DNA from: CAYXZL01 sp964469925
Lineage (GTDB): Bacteria > Patescibacteriota > Gracilibacteria > Absconditabacterales > Absconditicoccaceae
Direction: 5' to 3'
Length of the DNA: 64,000 bases
Assembly: GCA_964469925.1 (NCBI GenBank)
Contig: CAYXZL010000004.1
Coordinates: forward strand, 28,177-92,176
Shown here: positions 11,759 through 22,508 of the stretch, piece by piece
Numbering within the stretch: position 1 is the first letter of the stretch
How the letters are laid out: the number at the start of each line of letters is the position of its first letter
The notes under the pieces: generated by a model
What the model was told of the DNA's origin: nothing
What the model saw: the letters and a program-made list of their open reading frames with translations, nothing else
Databases searched by the model: none
Translations under genes and position numbers: made by a program

Positions 11759-13645
11759 ATGGCAAAAATTATTTGAATCGATTTGGGTACCACCAACTCA
11801 TGTGTTGCCTATATGCTCGGAGACAAGTCTGAGGTTATTGCTAATAAAGAATGAAAAAGAACGACTCCTTCGATTGTCTACATCAAGTGAGACGAATTGC
11901 TCGTTGGTGATATGGCAAAGAGGAAAGCTATCCTTGAGCCCAAAAACGTCATCTATGAAGTCAAAAGGTTTATTGGTAAAAAGTATAAAGAAGTAGCTAA
12001 AGAGGCAAAAAATATGCCCTATGATACCAAAGAAGGCAAAGACTGAGGTGTTGTGATCGTTGTTGATGGCAAAGAATACAAACCCGAACAAATCTCCGCC
12101 TTTATCCTCCAAAAAATCAAGAAGGATGCTGAGGACTACTTGGGCAGCGACATAACACAGGCAGTCATCACTGTCCCAGCCTATTTCAATGATAGCCAAA
12201 GAAATGCTACGAAGGCAGCTGGAGAGATTGCTGGATTGAAAGTAGAGAGAATTATCAATGAGCCGACTGCTGCTTCTCTCGCCTATGGAGAAGGCAAAAA
12301 CAAGGATGAAAAAATTGTTGTCTATGATCTGTGAGGTGGTACTTTCGATGTTACTGTCTTGGAAATCGGCTCAGAATGAACCTTTCAAGTCCTATCAACA
12401 GCTGGAGATACGATGCTCTGAGGTGCTGACTTCGATGAAAGAGTAATTCAATGGATTGTGGATGAATTCAAGAAGAAGGAGGGCATTGACTTGAGAGACA
12501 ATGCTATGGCAATGCAAAGAGTCAAAGATGAAGCAGAAAATGCAAAGAAACAATTAAGTCAGACCGAAAGGGTTGATATCACTATTCCCTTCATCACCAC
12601 TGGTCCTGATGGACAACCAAGAAACCTCGACATGGCCTTGAGTAGGTCACAGTTTGAACAGATGTGTAAGGACCTGATGGATAGATGTAAAAAGCCTGTT
12701 GAACAAGCCCTCAAAGACTCTAAATTGAGCAAAAACGATATCAATGAAGTCATCTTGGTCGGATGATCTACCAGAATGCCTTGGGTCAAAACTATGGTCA
12801 GAGATATCTTTGGTAAAGAAGCAAAATCCACGGTCAATCCTGACGAATCTGTGGCACAAGGTGCTGCTATCCAATGATGAATCATCCAAGGAGATGTTAA
12901 AGACATCCTTTTATTGGACGTGACTCCTCTCTCGTTAGCTGTAGAAGTCGAGTGATGACTTGCTCATGTCATGATAGCGAGAAACACGACCATCCCTGCC
13001 AAGAAATCAAATATCTATACGACTGCTCAAGATGGGCAAAGTGCCGTCACGATCCATGTCGTCCAAGGTGAAAGAACAATGGCAAGAGATAACAAATCAC
13101 TGTGACAATTTAATCTCGAATGAATACCCGCTCATATGAGGAGAGGTCAGCCACAGATTGAAGTTACCTTTGATATCGATGCGAATGGTATCTTGCACGT
13201 CCATGCACAAGAAAAATCTACTGGCAAGGAGCAAAAAGTTACTATCCAAGGTGCGACCAACTTGAGTGACGATGAGATCGAAGCAGCCAAAGCTGATGCT
13301 CAAAAGTTTGCTGAGGAAGACAAAAAGAAAAGAGAGATGATTGAAAGCAAAAATAGACTTGATGCAGTGATCTATCAGCTGGAAAATATGAAAAAAGACA
13401 ATGCTGACAAAATCCCTGAGGATGAAAAGAAAAAAATCGATGAAATGATTGATGAGGCAAATAAGCTTAAATCTGACGAAGGAGCTACAAAAGAACAAAT
13501 CGATGCAGAGATAGAAAAGTATGGAAAGGAAATCGAAACACTCATGAGTAAGTATAATGCTGCAGACACAACACAAAAGGCAGACCCTGATGACATCATC
13601 GAGGGAGATGCAGAGGTTGTCGATGCGGATAAGGACAATAGGTAA
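11759..13645 (+). CDS. dnaK: Molecular chaperone DnaK (Hsp70)
   Basis: A 628-residue Hsp70 chaperone that binds exposed hydrophobic segments of proteins in an ATP-driven cycle. Landmarks are GIDLGTTNSCVAY at the N-terminus, the DITQAVITVPAYFNDSQR phosphate segment, INEPTAASLAYG, the LGGGTFDV loop, VILVGGSTRMP, the linker and DILLLDVTPLSL, and a substrate domain with a helical lid ending in an acidic tail. Fourteen glycines are TGA, including the one in the first catalytic loop, which makes this the clearest proof of recoding in the window. It has its own promoter and a CIRCE-like operator, and no grpE or dnaJ lies next to it. Confidence 0.98.
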
Positions 13646-13670
13646 AAGCGTTGACACGACACTTTACTAT

Positions 13671-13709
13671 AACAAAAAACACTGCCTCAAGGGGTGGTGT
13701 TTTTTTGTT
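13671..13709. terminator. Bidirectional intrinsic terminator between dnaK and the gene at 13709
   Basis: An inverted repeat with arms AAAAAACACTGCC and GGGGTGGTGTTTTTT closes a short loop, with a T run on the plus strand and an A run that becomes a T run on the minus strand. It lies between the stops of two converging genes (13645 plus, 13709 minus), so it can end both transcripts. Confidence 0.8.
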
Positions 13710-14347
13710 TATGCACGTGAAAAAGCCTCAACAACGCTTTTGTGCATGGCTCGATTAAGTAACACTCGTTTATTGTCTCATCTCAGTCACAGGTCTTGGG
13801 ATCACATTCTTGTTGTCCGTCTTACTCATTCACCAGTAGTCCCTATCTTTTCCGCACAGTAGTTGGTCCGTCCTTCTTGTAGACTCTTCGATAATATTGT
13901 ATACTCCTTTTCTTTCTCTTTCGGTAATGTTCCAAAGAGATTATTTTTGTAATGTTGAACAACTCCTTGATGAGGCAATATGGCTATTGTGCGGCCAGTC
14001 TCTTTGTCCACTGCTATCCTCGTTGGGCTGATTCATTCTATTGGAATCTCCTCCTCCTTACACCACGTAACGAAATCTCCTATTATCTCATAATATCTCC
14101 TTACCTCCTCCACTGACATATTCTTATAGATTCTTACAAACTCTTTAGCCTTTTTATTATCAATGACCCGGCCATCAGGCACGTCTATGACTGCATCGTA
14201 ACCTCTTTGTTGCATGATGGCGGGAATGTTTCCGCTGGGAATACTTGACAGAACATCTCCCAACTCCTGTTCTGCGTTGGCACAATATTGCGTGAACGTA
14301 TAGCGTTCTGGTCATGCACCTCCTGGAATAACACGTACTGTTATCAT
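13709..14347 (-). CDS. Hypothetical protein, 212 residues
   Basis: I do not recognise this protein. The frame from ATG 14347 to TAA 13709 contains TGA glycines, including three in the last 40 codons. The middle part reads MQQRGYDAVIDVPDGRVIDN followed by a helical KKAKEFVRIYKNMSVEEVRRYY, and the C-terminal half is basic and glycine-rich with no membrane helix or signal peptide. It lies 37 bases downstream of the giant TPR/transpeptidase gene on the same strand, so the two are probably co-transcribed. A partner role is only suggested by position. Confidence 0.65.
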
Positions 14348-14384
14348 CTGCAATTACTACTTTCTTCTTAAAATGCGTTTTTTC

Positions 14385-17300
14385 TTATTTTGGTGCCCTA
14401 TACTCTCTTTCATTTTCTTTACATACATAGAGAAGAGAAAACGACTTGGGATACACTTGTCCCTCATAGGTATCGTAGATAGTGGGTGCTATGTGATCGT
14501 AGATCTCTGGGATACTCTCAACATTGGGGCAGCCATTTGATTGTCTTACATCCGCCATATTTCTGCCAGCAACGACCTTGTGCATGGAGAGACAAGAACC
14601 TATGGTGACGCTAGTACCATTTTTTGTTAAGGAAAAATTGTATTGATCTTCCATCGGTTGCATAGGGATATGATGCCCTGCATAATCATGCGTCAGATTT
14701 GGTCATTTGTGTAGTGCGTATAAGCCTCATGGTGTCCTTTTATTGACCGCCATGTCAGTAATGTCTTGGTCTCATCCATTCCTGCCTGTTATGACTCTTT
14801 GCATTGCGACGAGATTATGATGCTCGTCAAACAAACATAATACTCAACGTTTTTTGGAGATGATCATATAGCTATGCTCTGCATTTACTCCATAACCTTT
14901 CCATTGTGGAGGTGGATATTTCCCTTGCAAAAACTTGAGATAGGCCGTTTTGATGTCGGCTGGTACCCTAGCATCTTGTAATACCTCATTTTTTGCGATG
15001 TCAACATTTCATTCGCGGTACATACGTCTTGGATTGGACATCAATGATATCACTTTTTGTGATACCTTATTTTGATTGTTGGTCAGTTCATTGGCAGTAT
15101 AGAGACCATCACGCTCTGGTGAAGCGCCAAATAGTGTCACCATTGTTTCATCTATGGGTAGTGCAATGCGTCATGCCTTGGATGGATCATTCTCTACTTG
15201 GTAATAGAATCATCTGATCGTCTCCTGTCTCAATCTTTTGTCTTGGATAGCATTTATTGCTCTCACAAAACGATCCCACGTCATACCCTTTTCTAGTTGC
15301 GCATCATCGGCAACTTGTTTCAAAAACCACTCTTCTATACGTGCGTTTGCTATTTGTCTCTCTTTGGATTGCTGCCGTAGCGATTTCATCGCTTCAGCCT
15401 TAGCTGTCAGGCTGGCGATATTACTTGTGAGTATAGGCTGGTTGAGTGCTATCTCCTGATTTCTTCTTTCTAGTCTTAGATTTTCTTTTTTCTTCGACGC
15501 TATCTGCTGTTGAGCTGTTTCCACTGTTCTCTGTAGTGATGTTTGCTCCTGTTCTAGGCTTGCCAACTGTGCTCTGGCTTCTGCAATTTTCCCTTTTATC
15601 AAAAAGCTTCGTGTCTTGGACTCCAGTCTCTGTACTTCATCTTTTTGTTGTGTAATGAGCGGTCACAATGCTGTCAACCTCCTTTGTTGGTCTGGTAGCG
15701 TCCTTTCAATACCTTGTATTTGATTTGTGTTTTGATTGATCTGTTCTGTATTGCGTTGAGCTTCTTGCTTCTCTTGTGTCTGTTTTTGTTTTGCTGCTGT
15801 CAGTGCTTGTTCTATTGTCGTCTGGTCAGCTACTAATGCCTCACGATTGAATGATTTTCCTAATTCAAAACCTGCATAAGGCTTCATATCTACTGCCATC
15901 TCTGTTGCTACGACAGGAGGGAGTCTCTCTTCAATTTCCTTAGTAGATCATACACCCGTTTCTGGGAGGATAGGTGGTCACAATCATCAGGTTATTATTG
16001 GTTCTGGACTTGATCCAGGCTTACTTTTTTGGGCTTCCTCTATTGCTTGTCTGCACTGTGCTATGTAGGCATCAAGTTGAGTATTTCTTGTGTTTGTTGG
16101 ATCTACTTTTTGTGCTTGTTCGTAGCTTACGATAGCTTGCTCATACTGCGCAGATGCCTGTAATCTTTGTCACTCTTGGACGGCATGATCATAGTTTTCT
16201 TGTTTTTTCTTCGTCTCTTGTTGCTCTTGTCGTTTTTTTTCTGCCTCTGCTTTCCCTTGTAGGGCTGTGAGGTCGTTTGGTTTGAGGTTCAATGCTGCCT
16301 GGTAGGCAGCTATCGCTCATGTGTAGTCTTGTGCTGTCAGCTTTTCTTGGGCATTTTGCATATGTTTGTCGAACTGCTGCTTTTTTACTGCCTCGTCTTG
16401 TGCCTGAAGTGCTTCTTGGCATGCACTTACTTTTGCTTGTACTGCTATATTATCAGCATTACCTGGATCGAGATCGATTGCTGCTTGAAACTTCTTGATT
16501 GCGTCTTGGTACTCTTTCTTTCACTGTAACTCGTCTCATTCACTGACCAGTCCTGTGTATTGTGCTTGTGTTTTTGCCTTTTCTTGTTCTTGGATTCATT
16601 GATCACATTCTTGTATCTTCGTAACCAATTCTGCATCTCTCGCATTACTCGGATCCAGTTTCCTGGCCTTTTCAAACTCTGCCTTTGCAGCTGTGAACTC
16701 TGATAGTGCCTGCAAACGATCTCCTTCAGTGACTATTGCTGTATAGTCTGCTTTCTTCGCATTCTCTATCTGCGATTGTGCGTAATCTAGCTTTTGCTGG
16801 ATAAGGGCATGATCGCCACTTGGTCGTGCTTTCTTAGCTGCTGTATATGCGTCGACTGCGTCTTGTCGTCTGCTTTGACGAACCGCTAGGTCTCCCTCTA
16901 TCTCGTGGACTCTTCATTGAACTCTGGTCGGGTCTGTGGGGTTATGTTTTAGTGCTTCCTTATACTCTCCCTGTGCCTGTTCCAAGATACCTAGACTGTA
17001 GTTTCCATCTGCTTGACTGACTAGTGACTGAGTACAGCCGACAATCTCTCTCTCACATTCGGCTGTTTTGGATCAGTCGATAGCTTTGGCTGCTTGATAT
17101 GCTTGGATTGCTTGTACTCGTTGCTTTTGATCACGGAAGCCGTCTGCTTCTGATTTTTTTGCTGTGTACTGTATTTCGGCTGGTACTTCTATTGTAACCT
17201 TTACTCATCCTGCTGTTTCTGTTCCTCACTGATCGCGTGCATGCTGCAGTCTTGCTCTGACAGTTGCGTCATCCTTTATCTTCAGCGCAGCGACATAGTT

Positions 17301-19421
17301 GTCCACTGCGGCATTTCGATCTGACTTATTAATAGCACTATCACCTTCCTGTACTAACCTTGTAAACTCTTCATCGAGTTTTTCTTGGGATGGTTTTGTC
17401 TTTGCTACTTCTTGTTTGCATGCAGCGATTTTGCTATCGAGCTCTGGATTCCTTGCGTTGATTGGGTCGATCTTTTGTGCTTGTTCGTAACTCGCGATAG
17501 CTTGCTCATAATTCCCTTCTTTTTGGAGTCTTTCTCACTCCAGCACTGCTTGTTCGTACTTTTCTTGCTTCTCTTTCGCTTCTTGTTGCTCTTGTTGTTT
17601 TTTTTCTGCTTCTGCTTTCCCCTGTTGTGCTCTAGCATCACTCGGCTTTAGGTTCAATGCTGCTTCATAGTCTACTTTTGCTCATGCATAGTCTTTTGCA
17701 GCCATCTTTTCTTGTGCATGTTGCATATATTCATCAAACTGCCTATTTTTTACTGCTTCATCTTGTGCTTGGAGTGCTGATTTGCAGGTCTTAATTTTCT
17801 CTTGTAGCGCCGTATTATCAGCATTACCCGGATCGAGGTTGATTGCTGCTTGAAACTTATTGATCGCTTCTTGGTACTCTTTTTTTCACTGTAAGTCATC
17901 TCATTCACTGACCAATCCTGCGTATTGTTTTTGCCTGTTTTCTTTTTCTTGCTGCTGTATTCATTGATCGCATTCTTGTATTTTGTTCCCTAGTGCTGCT
18001 GGATCTGCGTTACTTGCACCCAAGTCCCTCGCTTGTTCATATTTTTCTTTTGCTCATGCATAGTCCTTAGCTGCTTTGAGTGCATCTCACTCGCCAACCA
18101 TTTGTGTGTACTGTGCCTCTTTTTGTTCCTTTTCTTGTTGTTGTATTCATTGATCACACTCTTTTATCTTCGTAGCTAATTCTCCATCTCTCGCATTACT
18201 TGGATCGAGGCCTCTTGCTTGTTCGTACTTTGCTTTTGCTGATACATAGTCCTTAGCCGCTTTGAGTGTATCTCATTCGCCAATAATTTGTGTATATTGT
18301 TTTTCTTTCTTTTCTTTCTCCTGTTGCTGGATCCAAGTATCGCATTCTCCTATTTTTTTCTCTATCGCCGCTCTTTGTGGGGCTGAAGGCTCCAAGAGCT
18401 CTTTTGCTTCTTGATATTTGGCCTTGGCTCATGCGTAGTTTTTTTGATCCTCTAGGTGTTGTGCTTCTTCTATCACTTTTTCATATGCTTGTTGCTTTGT
18501 TTGTTCTGGATCGCTGTCTGCTTGCTCTGGTGACTCGGTGTCCTTGAGGCCTCCTCACTCAATGATAGCGAGGTTTCACTCACAACCATTTGCAAGCATC
18601 GCATAGATACGCCCATCATGTTCAGCAGTAAACTTTAGTTCTAAGGAGCCCAACATCGACTGCGGAATATCCAAAAATCCTCCTCAGGTTAGCACTTTAA
18701 CTGTGGTCTGACTTGTTATGTCTATGATTTCTGTCAGCTTTCCTCTCCTACCCTGTTCCATCTTGGCCTGGATCTGATCTCTCACCGCTCTTGGCCTGAG
18801 TGTCTCATCGGCTCGCATCGATACCATGAGTGCATGATAGACATTGTCTTTTTGGTTTTCTGGTAGTTTCCAAGCTGCCATCATGTGTTCAAGGATATCT
18901 GATTTGGCTTGATCATCTATCACGATGCTTTGACCACTTACTTGCACATCAATATTAGCGTCTCTCAGAGTTTCCACTATATGATCAACGATTTCTTGCC
19001 TCCAGACCTGGATACTATACTTGGTAAAATCCATATTGATGCTTTCATCGGGATTTTTGGCTACGAGAAAAGAGTGATCAACTACTAGACCACTATACAA
19101 TGCCTTATGATATTCGCCCGCTGGTAATGTATCAGCAAAATCCTTGAGCATGCGGAAGGCTCTATCGGGTGACGTACTACTGAGATGAAAGAGGAGTGTT
19201 TTGAATTGCTCTATACCGTTAGCAGAGACGTATGTGCTGATAAACTCAGTATCAAAACCCTTTTCGATATCGACTATTTTTTCTGCAACACGGGATAGCT
19301 GCGTATCCAGTTGCTCAAGACGTGTTTTTTCTCTCGACTCCAAATGACGCAATCTATCTTGTGATGCTTCTGACAATCCAGTCTTCTGAAGGGTATTTCT
19401 CGTACCTAATAACTCTGGCAT
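14385..19421 (-). CDS. Giant TPR/coiled-coil protein with C-terminal L,D-transpeptidase (YkuD)-like domain
   Basis: One frame of 1678 residues from ATG 19421 (an in-frame TAG lies two codons upstream) to TAA 14385. Residues 1-245 are a helical region without a signal peptide. Residues about 290-1140 hold many degenerate TPR units with a recurring GDxLQxxKxYxxAxxxYExA pattern and Q/K/E-rich helices. Residues 1170-1400 are a long coiled coil. The last 170 residues contain TPGGLYAL, a histidine in LSMHKVV and RQSNGCPN 14 residues later, matching the L,D-transpeptidase pattern H-X(14-17)-[ST]-H-G-C-h-N except that the second histidine is asparagine; the likely nucleophile is Cys1631 (codon 14529-14531). 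Such enzymes cross-link peptidoglycan or attach proteins to it. How a protein without a visible export signal would reach the wall is unclear. Confidence 0.78.
16000..18560 (-). repeat. Tandem degenerate TPR-coding repeats
   Basis: Within the giant gene, units of roughly 200-300 bases recur on the minus strand. Each encodes a Cys-containing ECDxxIQxQEKE helix, a loop with GDxLQ, then YxxAxxKFExAxxLDPxNA. At least three long copies (around 16480-16700, 17830-18030 and 18120-18350) are so alike that slippage or recombination between them is plausible. The last copies toward 16000 are more diverged. Confidence 0.7.
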
Positions 19422-19584
19422 GTGCTAGCAACAAAGGCAAATACTTGCTTGTGCCTAAGTATAGCTTCTCTGCTGATTTTTAGCAAAAAAATAGGAGAAA
19501 TCTGACCGCGTGTTGTATTAGAATTTCTTTTCCTATTGAAAAATTCTTTGGTCGTGACCAATGGGCACAGTGATATGCCGTGTT

Positions 19585-19806
19585 CTATTTCCCTAACTCT
19601 TCTGTCACACGCCTGAGATCCAATCACGCTTGCTCTATGATAGCACGAAAGGTGCCGTAGGGAATATCTTTACTATGCATAGGCACAATAAAGATCGCTC
19701 ACTGTGCTGTTTTCATCTTGAGATGGGAGCCCTTTTGAGAAACTTTGACACAGCCTATACGGACAAAATATTGTAGGACCTTCTTGGATGAGTAGACTTT
19801 AGGCAT
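19585..19806 (-). CDS. hicA: HicA-family mRNA interferase toxin
   Basis: HicA toxins cleave mRNA and stop translation until HicB binds them. The 73-residue frame has the double-stranded-RNA-binding-like fold expected for the family: VLQYFVRIGCVKVSQKGSHLKMK with the catalytic histidine in GSH, then IFIVPMHSKDIPYGTFRAII. Two glycines are TGA, so the standard code would give only fragments. It overlaps the end of hicB by eight bases, the usual sign of translational coupling; here the antitoxin comes first, an order known for part of the family. Confidence 0.92.
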
Positions 19807-20011
19807 AAGAGATTGTGGTCATACGAGGCTGCACAATACTGGATATCATCATTGTGTTGCTTGCGTCCTCCAAATACAAATCAAGTGCCTCTTTGGTATT
19901 GCGTAAAGCTTCTTCCTCAGTCACACCAAAGCTACTGACACTATTTTCTAGCACCTTGGCTACATAATGCTGGGTCTCTTGCCACACTACTACATGAAAT
20001 TGTTTGGGCAT
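19799..20011 (-). CDS. hicB: HicB-family antitoxin
   Basis: A 70-residue protein with the HicB partial RNase H-like fold: FHVVVWQETQHYVAKVLENS, SFGVTEEEALRNTKEALDLYLED. It should neutralise the adjacent HicA. ATG 20011 (MPKQFH) is preferred because family members start there; an upstream ATG-equivalent start at 20062 would add 17 residues. The C-terminus lacks a clear helix-turn-helix or ribbon-helix-helix, so DNA binding for autoregulation is not evident. The 118-bp repeat at 20128 lies about 115 bases upstream and may carry its promoter. Confidence 0.9.
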   Translation of the reverse strand: MPKQFHVVVWQETQHYVAKVLENSVSSFGVTEEEALRNTKEALDLYLEDASNTMMISSIVQPRMTTISYA

Positions 20012-20127
20012 CGGATGAGACAGATAGACTAAAATTGTGTTTTTATACTCGTTTGTGAACAAAAAACAAGGAGGGACTGGCTATAGTTATGCAGTCGTTT
20101 CACCCTTGTGCAATGATCAATGTGAGA

Positions 20128-20245
20128 TGACCAAACCAAACGCTCTGTGCTTGCATACACGACGCTAACGCAGCAGGCAGGGAAGATCGAATGGCGGACG
20201 ATCTGACTAGAGCTTTTTTGTTACTTTTTTGGGGCAATGCCAAAA
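20128..20245. repeat. 118-bp direct repeat, copy A (upstream of hicBA)
   Basis: Bases 20128-20245 are identical to 20948-21065 by direct reading. This copy lies upstream of hicBA on the minus strand. The interval from 20063 to 20337, between hicB and the relE stop, holds this repeat and no supported gene. Shorter degenerate similarity continues on both sides. Confidence 0.9.
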
Positions 20246-20337
20246 CAGTATACACTCCTGGAAGTTCTCAACTCGTTTTTCGTCACTGGACTGGTCATAG
20301 TCGCTGCACTCTCCTGGAATGGAGAGAGGGAAAGTCT

Positions 20338-20586
20338 TTACAGATTTTTGTAGATAGTCCCTCTGTATTCTATATCGAGGATATCGTAGTGTTGATGGTC
20401 TGGGCTGACTCTATACACAATCCTGATCGAAGAGATTCTTACTCTATACAGCCCCTGACTACCTTGTAGTTTTTGGATATCAAGATGACCGATATTGCCT
20501 GACTGGATATCATGAAGAACTGATTTGATACGATTTTTGAGGTCTGGAGAGAGTTTTTTGAGAAACTTCTTGATCTTATCGACCAT
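20338..20586 (-). CDS. RelE/ParE-superfamily toxin
   Basis: An 82-residue protein with the RelE fold: N-terminal helix pair KIKKFLKKLSPDLKNRI, then GNIGHLDIQKLQGSQGLYRVR and IRIVYRVSPDHQHYDILDIEYR, as in ribosome-dependent mRNA interferases or ParE gyrase poisons. It is translated from an ATG overlapping the antitoxin stop (TAATG), so the two are coupled. No TGA occurs in the frame. Which cellular target it has cannot be told from the sequence. Confidence 0.87.
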   Translation of the reverse strand: MVDKIKKFLKKLSPDLKNRIKSVLHDIQSGNIGHLDIQKLQGSQGLYRVRISSIRIVYRVSPDHQHYDILDIEYRGTIYKNL

Positions 20587-20816
20587 TATTGGTCCAATAG
20601 AGAGTTAAACTCATCGAAAGCAATAGGCTTGTCCAATCCTAATGATACTCGTTTATTTGCCGATAACTGCAAGTTGATTTCGCCTGTGTTGGCGATGTGT
20701 GCAAAATACATATTGACCAATCAGGACACATTGACACCGGCAGACTTGGCGATGCTTTGTATCTTTTTTTTGAGTGATTTGTCTATGGATATGGTCATGT
20801 TTTCTTTGGTGGTCAT
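20586..20816 (-). CDS. RelB-like ribbon-helix-helix antitoxin
   Basis: A 76-residue partner of the downstream toxin. The N-terminus MTISIDKSLKKKIQSIAKSA followed by NVSGLVNMYFAHIA fits a ribbon-helix-helix DNA-binding domain, and the acidic C-terminus (KPIAFDEFNSLLDQ) would wrap the toxin. One glycine (codon 32) is TGA. Such antitoxins repress their own operon alone or with the toxin. The second copy of the 118-bp repeat begins about 130 bases upstream, so both operons share upstream DNA. Confidence 0.82.
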
Positions 20817-20947
20817 GGTATGCTAGACAAATAAATATATGTGTATTGTACCCATCCCTCACTAGATTTACAAGTCATGATGATGACGAGGATCATTACT
20901 GGACTGGCCACAGTCGTTGCACTCCTTGCACAATGACCAATCTGCAC

Positions 20948-21065
20948 TGACCAAACCAAACGCTCTGTGCTTGCATACACGACGCTAACGCAGCAGGCAG
21001 GGAAGATCGAATGGCGGACGATCTGACTAGAGCTTTTTTGTTACTTTTTTGGGGCAATGCCAAAA
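20948..21065. repeat. 118-bp direct repeat, copy B (upstream of relBE)
   Basis: Identical to 20128-20245. It lies upstream of the relBE operon on the minus strand, in the same relative position as copy A before hicBA. On the minus strand it contains a short frame beginning MQAQSVWFG that continues with similar residues beyond the repeat in both copies, so it may be the remains of a coding sequence. The stretch 20817-21242 holds no other supported gene. Confidence 0.9.
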
Positions 21066-21361
21066 AAGTATAAGATATGCAACGCTTACCTCTTGATTGT
21101 GCTTTCTCCATGTGTTTACCGTTAGCCATCATGACTATTATTGTAGTCGCCAGACTCCTTGTGCGATGACAGAGGACCTCTGTAGTCGTTATGCTTCTAT
21201 GACCCACTATACTATGGTGAGTTTTTTTGCTACAACGCAAGTGCGACCGGATATAACCGGCCGCCTTCTCTTAATCAAAACCACAAAAATCGTTCATCCT
21301 TGCTGCCCCTCACCGTGATTGTATTCAGGATTTGGTGGGGGCGTGGTGGCTGCTGCCGGGC

Positions 21362-21913
21362 TTATCGTTGCCAGGGCATGCGGGCTGCCTGTTTGGCCGT
21401 TGCGAGGGGGGTGCTACCGGGCTTGTCGTCGCCCAATTTCCCCTCGAACGACGCATCCTGTTCGCTGAATCCTGCATCGGCCCAGGTCGTAAAGTCCGTT
21501 GCTACATCACCGAGCAAAAATTGGCCCCCTTTTCCTGCCGAACTAAAGGTAAGGCTTTGATCGCCGGTCTTCCCATTCGTCGGCGACGTGGCGCCGGTTG
21601 CGGTGATCACGAAGGCGTACTTACTGTAGTCGCCTGTCGCGGTTTTACCATATCCGGACTTGGCTTTGTTTTTGGCCCCGAATTGGAAGAAGGCCTTGTT
21701 CGTGTTGTTCGCAGCACTTGTATCAGCTGCGAAGGTTACGGTCCAAGTCGTCAGCGACCCGTTCGTCCTGCTGTCAACGGTGGCCCCGGTAGCGGAGACC
21801 AGGCTGTCGAGCTCGGGCCATCCGGTGCTGGTAACTTGTGCTTTCAGGGTAAAGCCGATAAAAAACATGAAGAAACCGGCGATGATGCTGATGGATTTGA
21901 ATGTCGTTTGCAT
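21362..21913 (-). CDS. Secreted hypothetical protein, Bacteroidetes-like
   Basis: A 183-residue frame ending at TAA. It begins with a clear signal peptide, a lysine, a hydrophobic stretch IIAGFFMFFIGF and TLKAQ as cleavage site, a form very common in Bacteroidetes. The mature part is rich in Thr, Gly, Ala and Asp and looks like a beta-rich domain. The last 20 residues (arginine and proline rich) look less natural, and similar codons continue in another frame, so a frameshift near 21400 is possible. No family is recognised. Glycines are all GGN. Confidence 0.6.
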   Translation of the reverse strand: MQTTFKSISIIAGFFMFFIGFTLKAQVTSTGWPELDSLVSATGATVDSRTNGSLTTWTVTFAADTSAANNTNKAFFQFGAKNKAKSGYGKTATGDYSKYAFVITATGATSPTNGKTGDQSLTFSSAGKGGQFLLGDVATDFTTWADAGFSEQDASFEGKLGDDKPGSTPLATAKQAARMPWQR

Positions 21914-22508
21914 AGTAATTCGAATTATGTAGTTTACAAATTTTAAGTTCCAAGTTCAATGACACCACACCTAACCATGGGTTAGGTTTGCAAGGATGAC
22001 TGGTAAAGACCGATATTCCTCTGTGGTGATAGAGTGATATACTTTTTGTATATAATGTCAACTCTTTTTTATACTTTTTTTTATTATTCTATATAGCACT
22101 TTTGTGTAGCCATTTTTTGATGGTCGTTGAGAGAATCTTTTCTACTTTATTATTTCTTTGATGATTTTTTTGTGAAACTACGACTATAAAAACTATCGTA
22201 TGAGGGTGCTTACTACGACTTCTGCATACCCATACTCTTTTTATCCATAAAAGTAACGCTCCTATATTGTCCATCGTGTGACATAGATTAGGTCCGCAAA
22301 AACTGGCTTAGTAATGGAACACTCGATAGTGAAGATAATATATTACATATACTTCACAATCATCACTTTATCTCATTTTGTCAATATATTTGCTTGACTT
22401 CTACTGCTGTTTCGTTATTTTACGGTTTCAGACATTGAAGGCTCGCTTGACGGCTTGTTTTCTATGTGGGTAATTAACATTGTTAACACACAACTTAAAA
22501 CGGATATC
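21914..22508. other. AT-rich intergenic region
   Basis: I see no supportable gene here; short frames on both strands have no coding character. From about 22000 to 22440 the region is AT-rich. An imperfect inverted repeat GTGAAG...CTTCAC (22329-22355, spanning an AT-rich centre) could be an operator or promoter for the divergent genes on either side. Confidence 0.5.

Noticed and set aside
16189..17641. Arg/Lys-rich minus-strand frames inside the giant TPR gene
   Set aside because: They are other-phase readings of the Gln/Lys/Glu-rich repeats; the long frame in the third phase is continuous across the region.
19406..19627. Minus-strand frame of 73 codons between the giant gene and hicA
   Set aside because: It overlaps both neighbours, has no family-like features and is a frame shadow of hicA's end.
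20896..21240. Minus-strand frame of 114 codons over the 118-bp repeat
   Set aside because: Its composition is poor and it is interrupted relative to copy A; only the MQAQSVWFG part is shared. Treated as a repeat, possibly a relic.
22089..22274. Short minus-strand frame of 61 codons in the AT-rich gap
   Set aside because: Low-complexity AT-rich composition, no homology-like pattern, and no in-frame start context.
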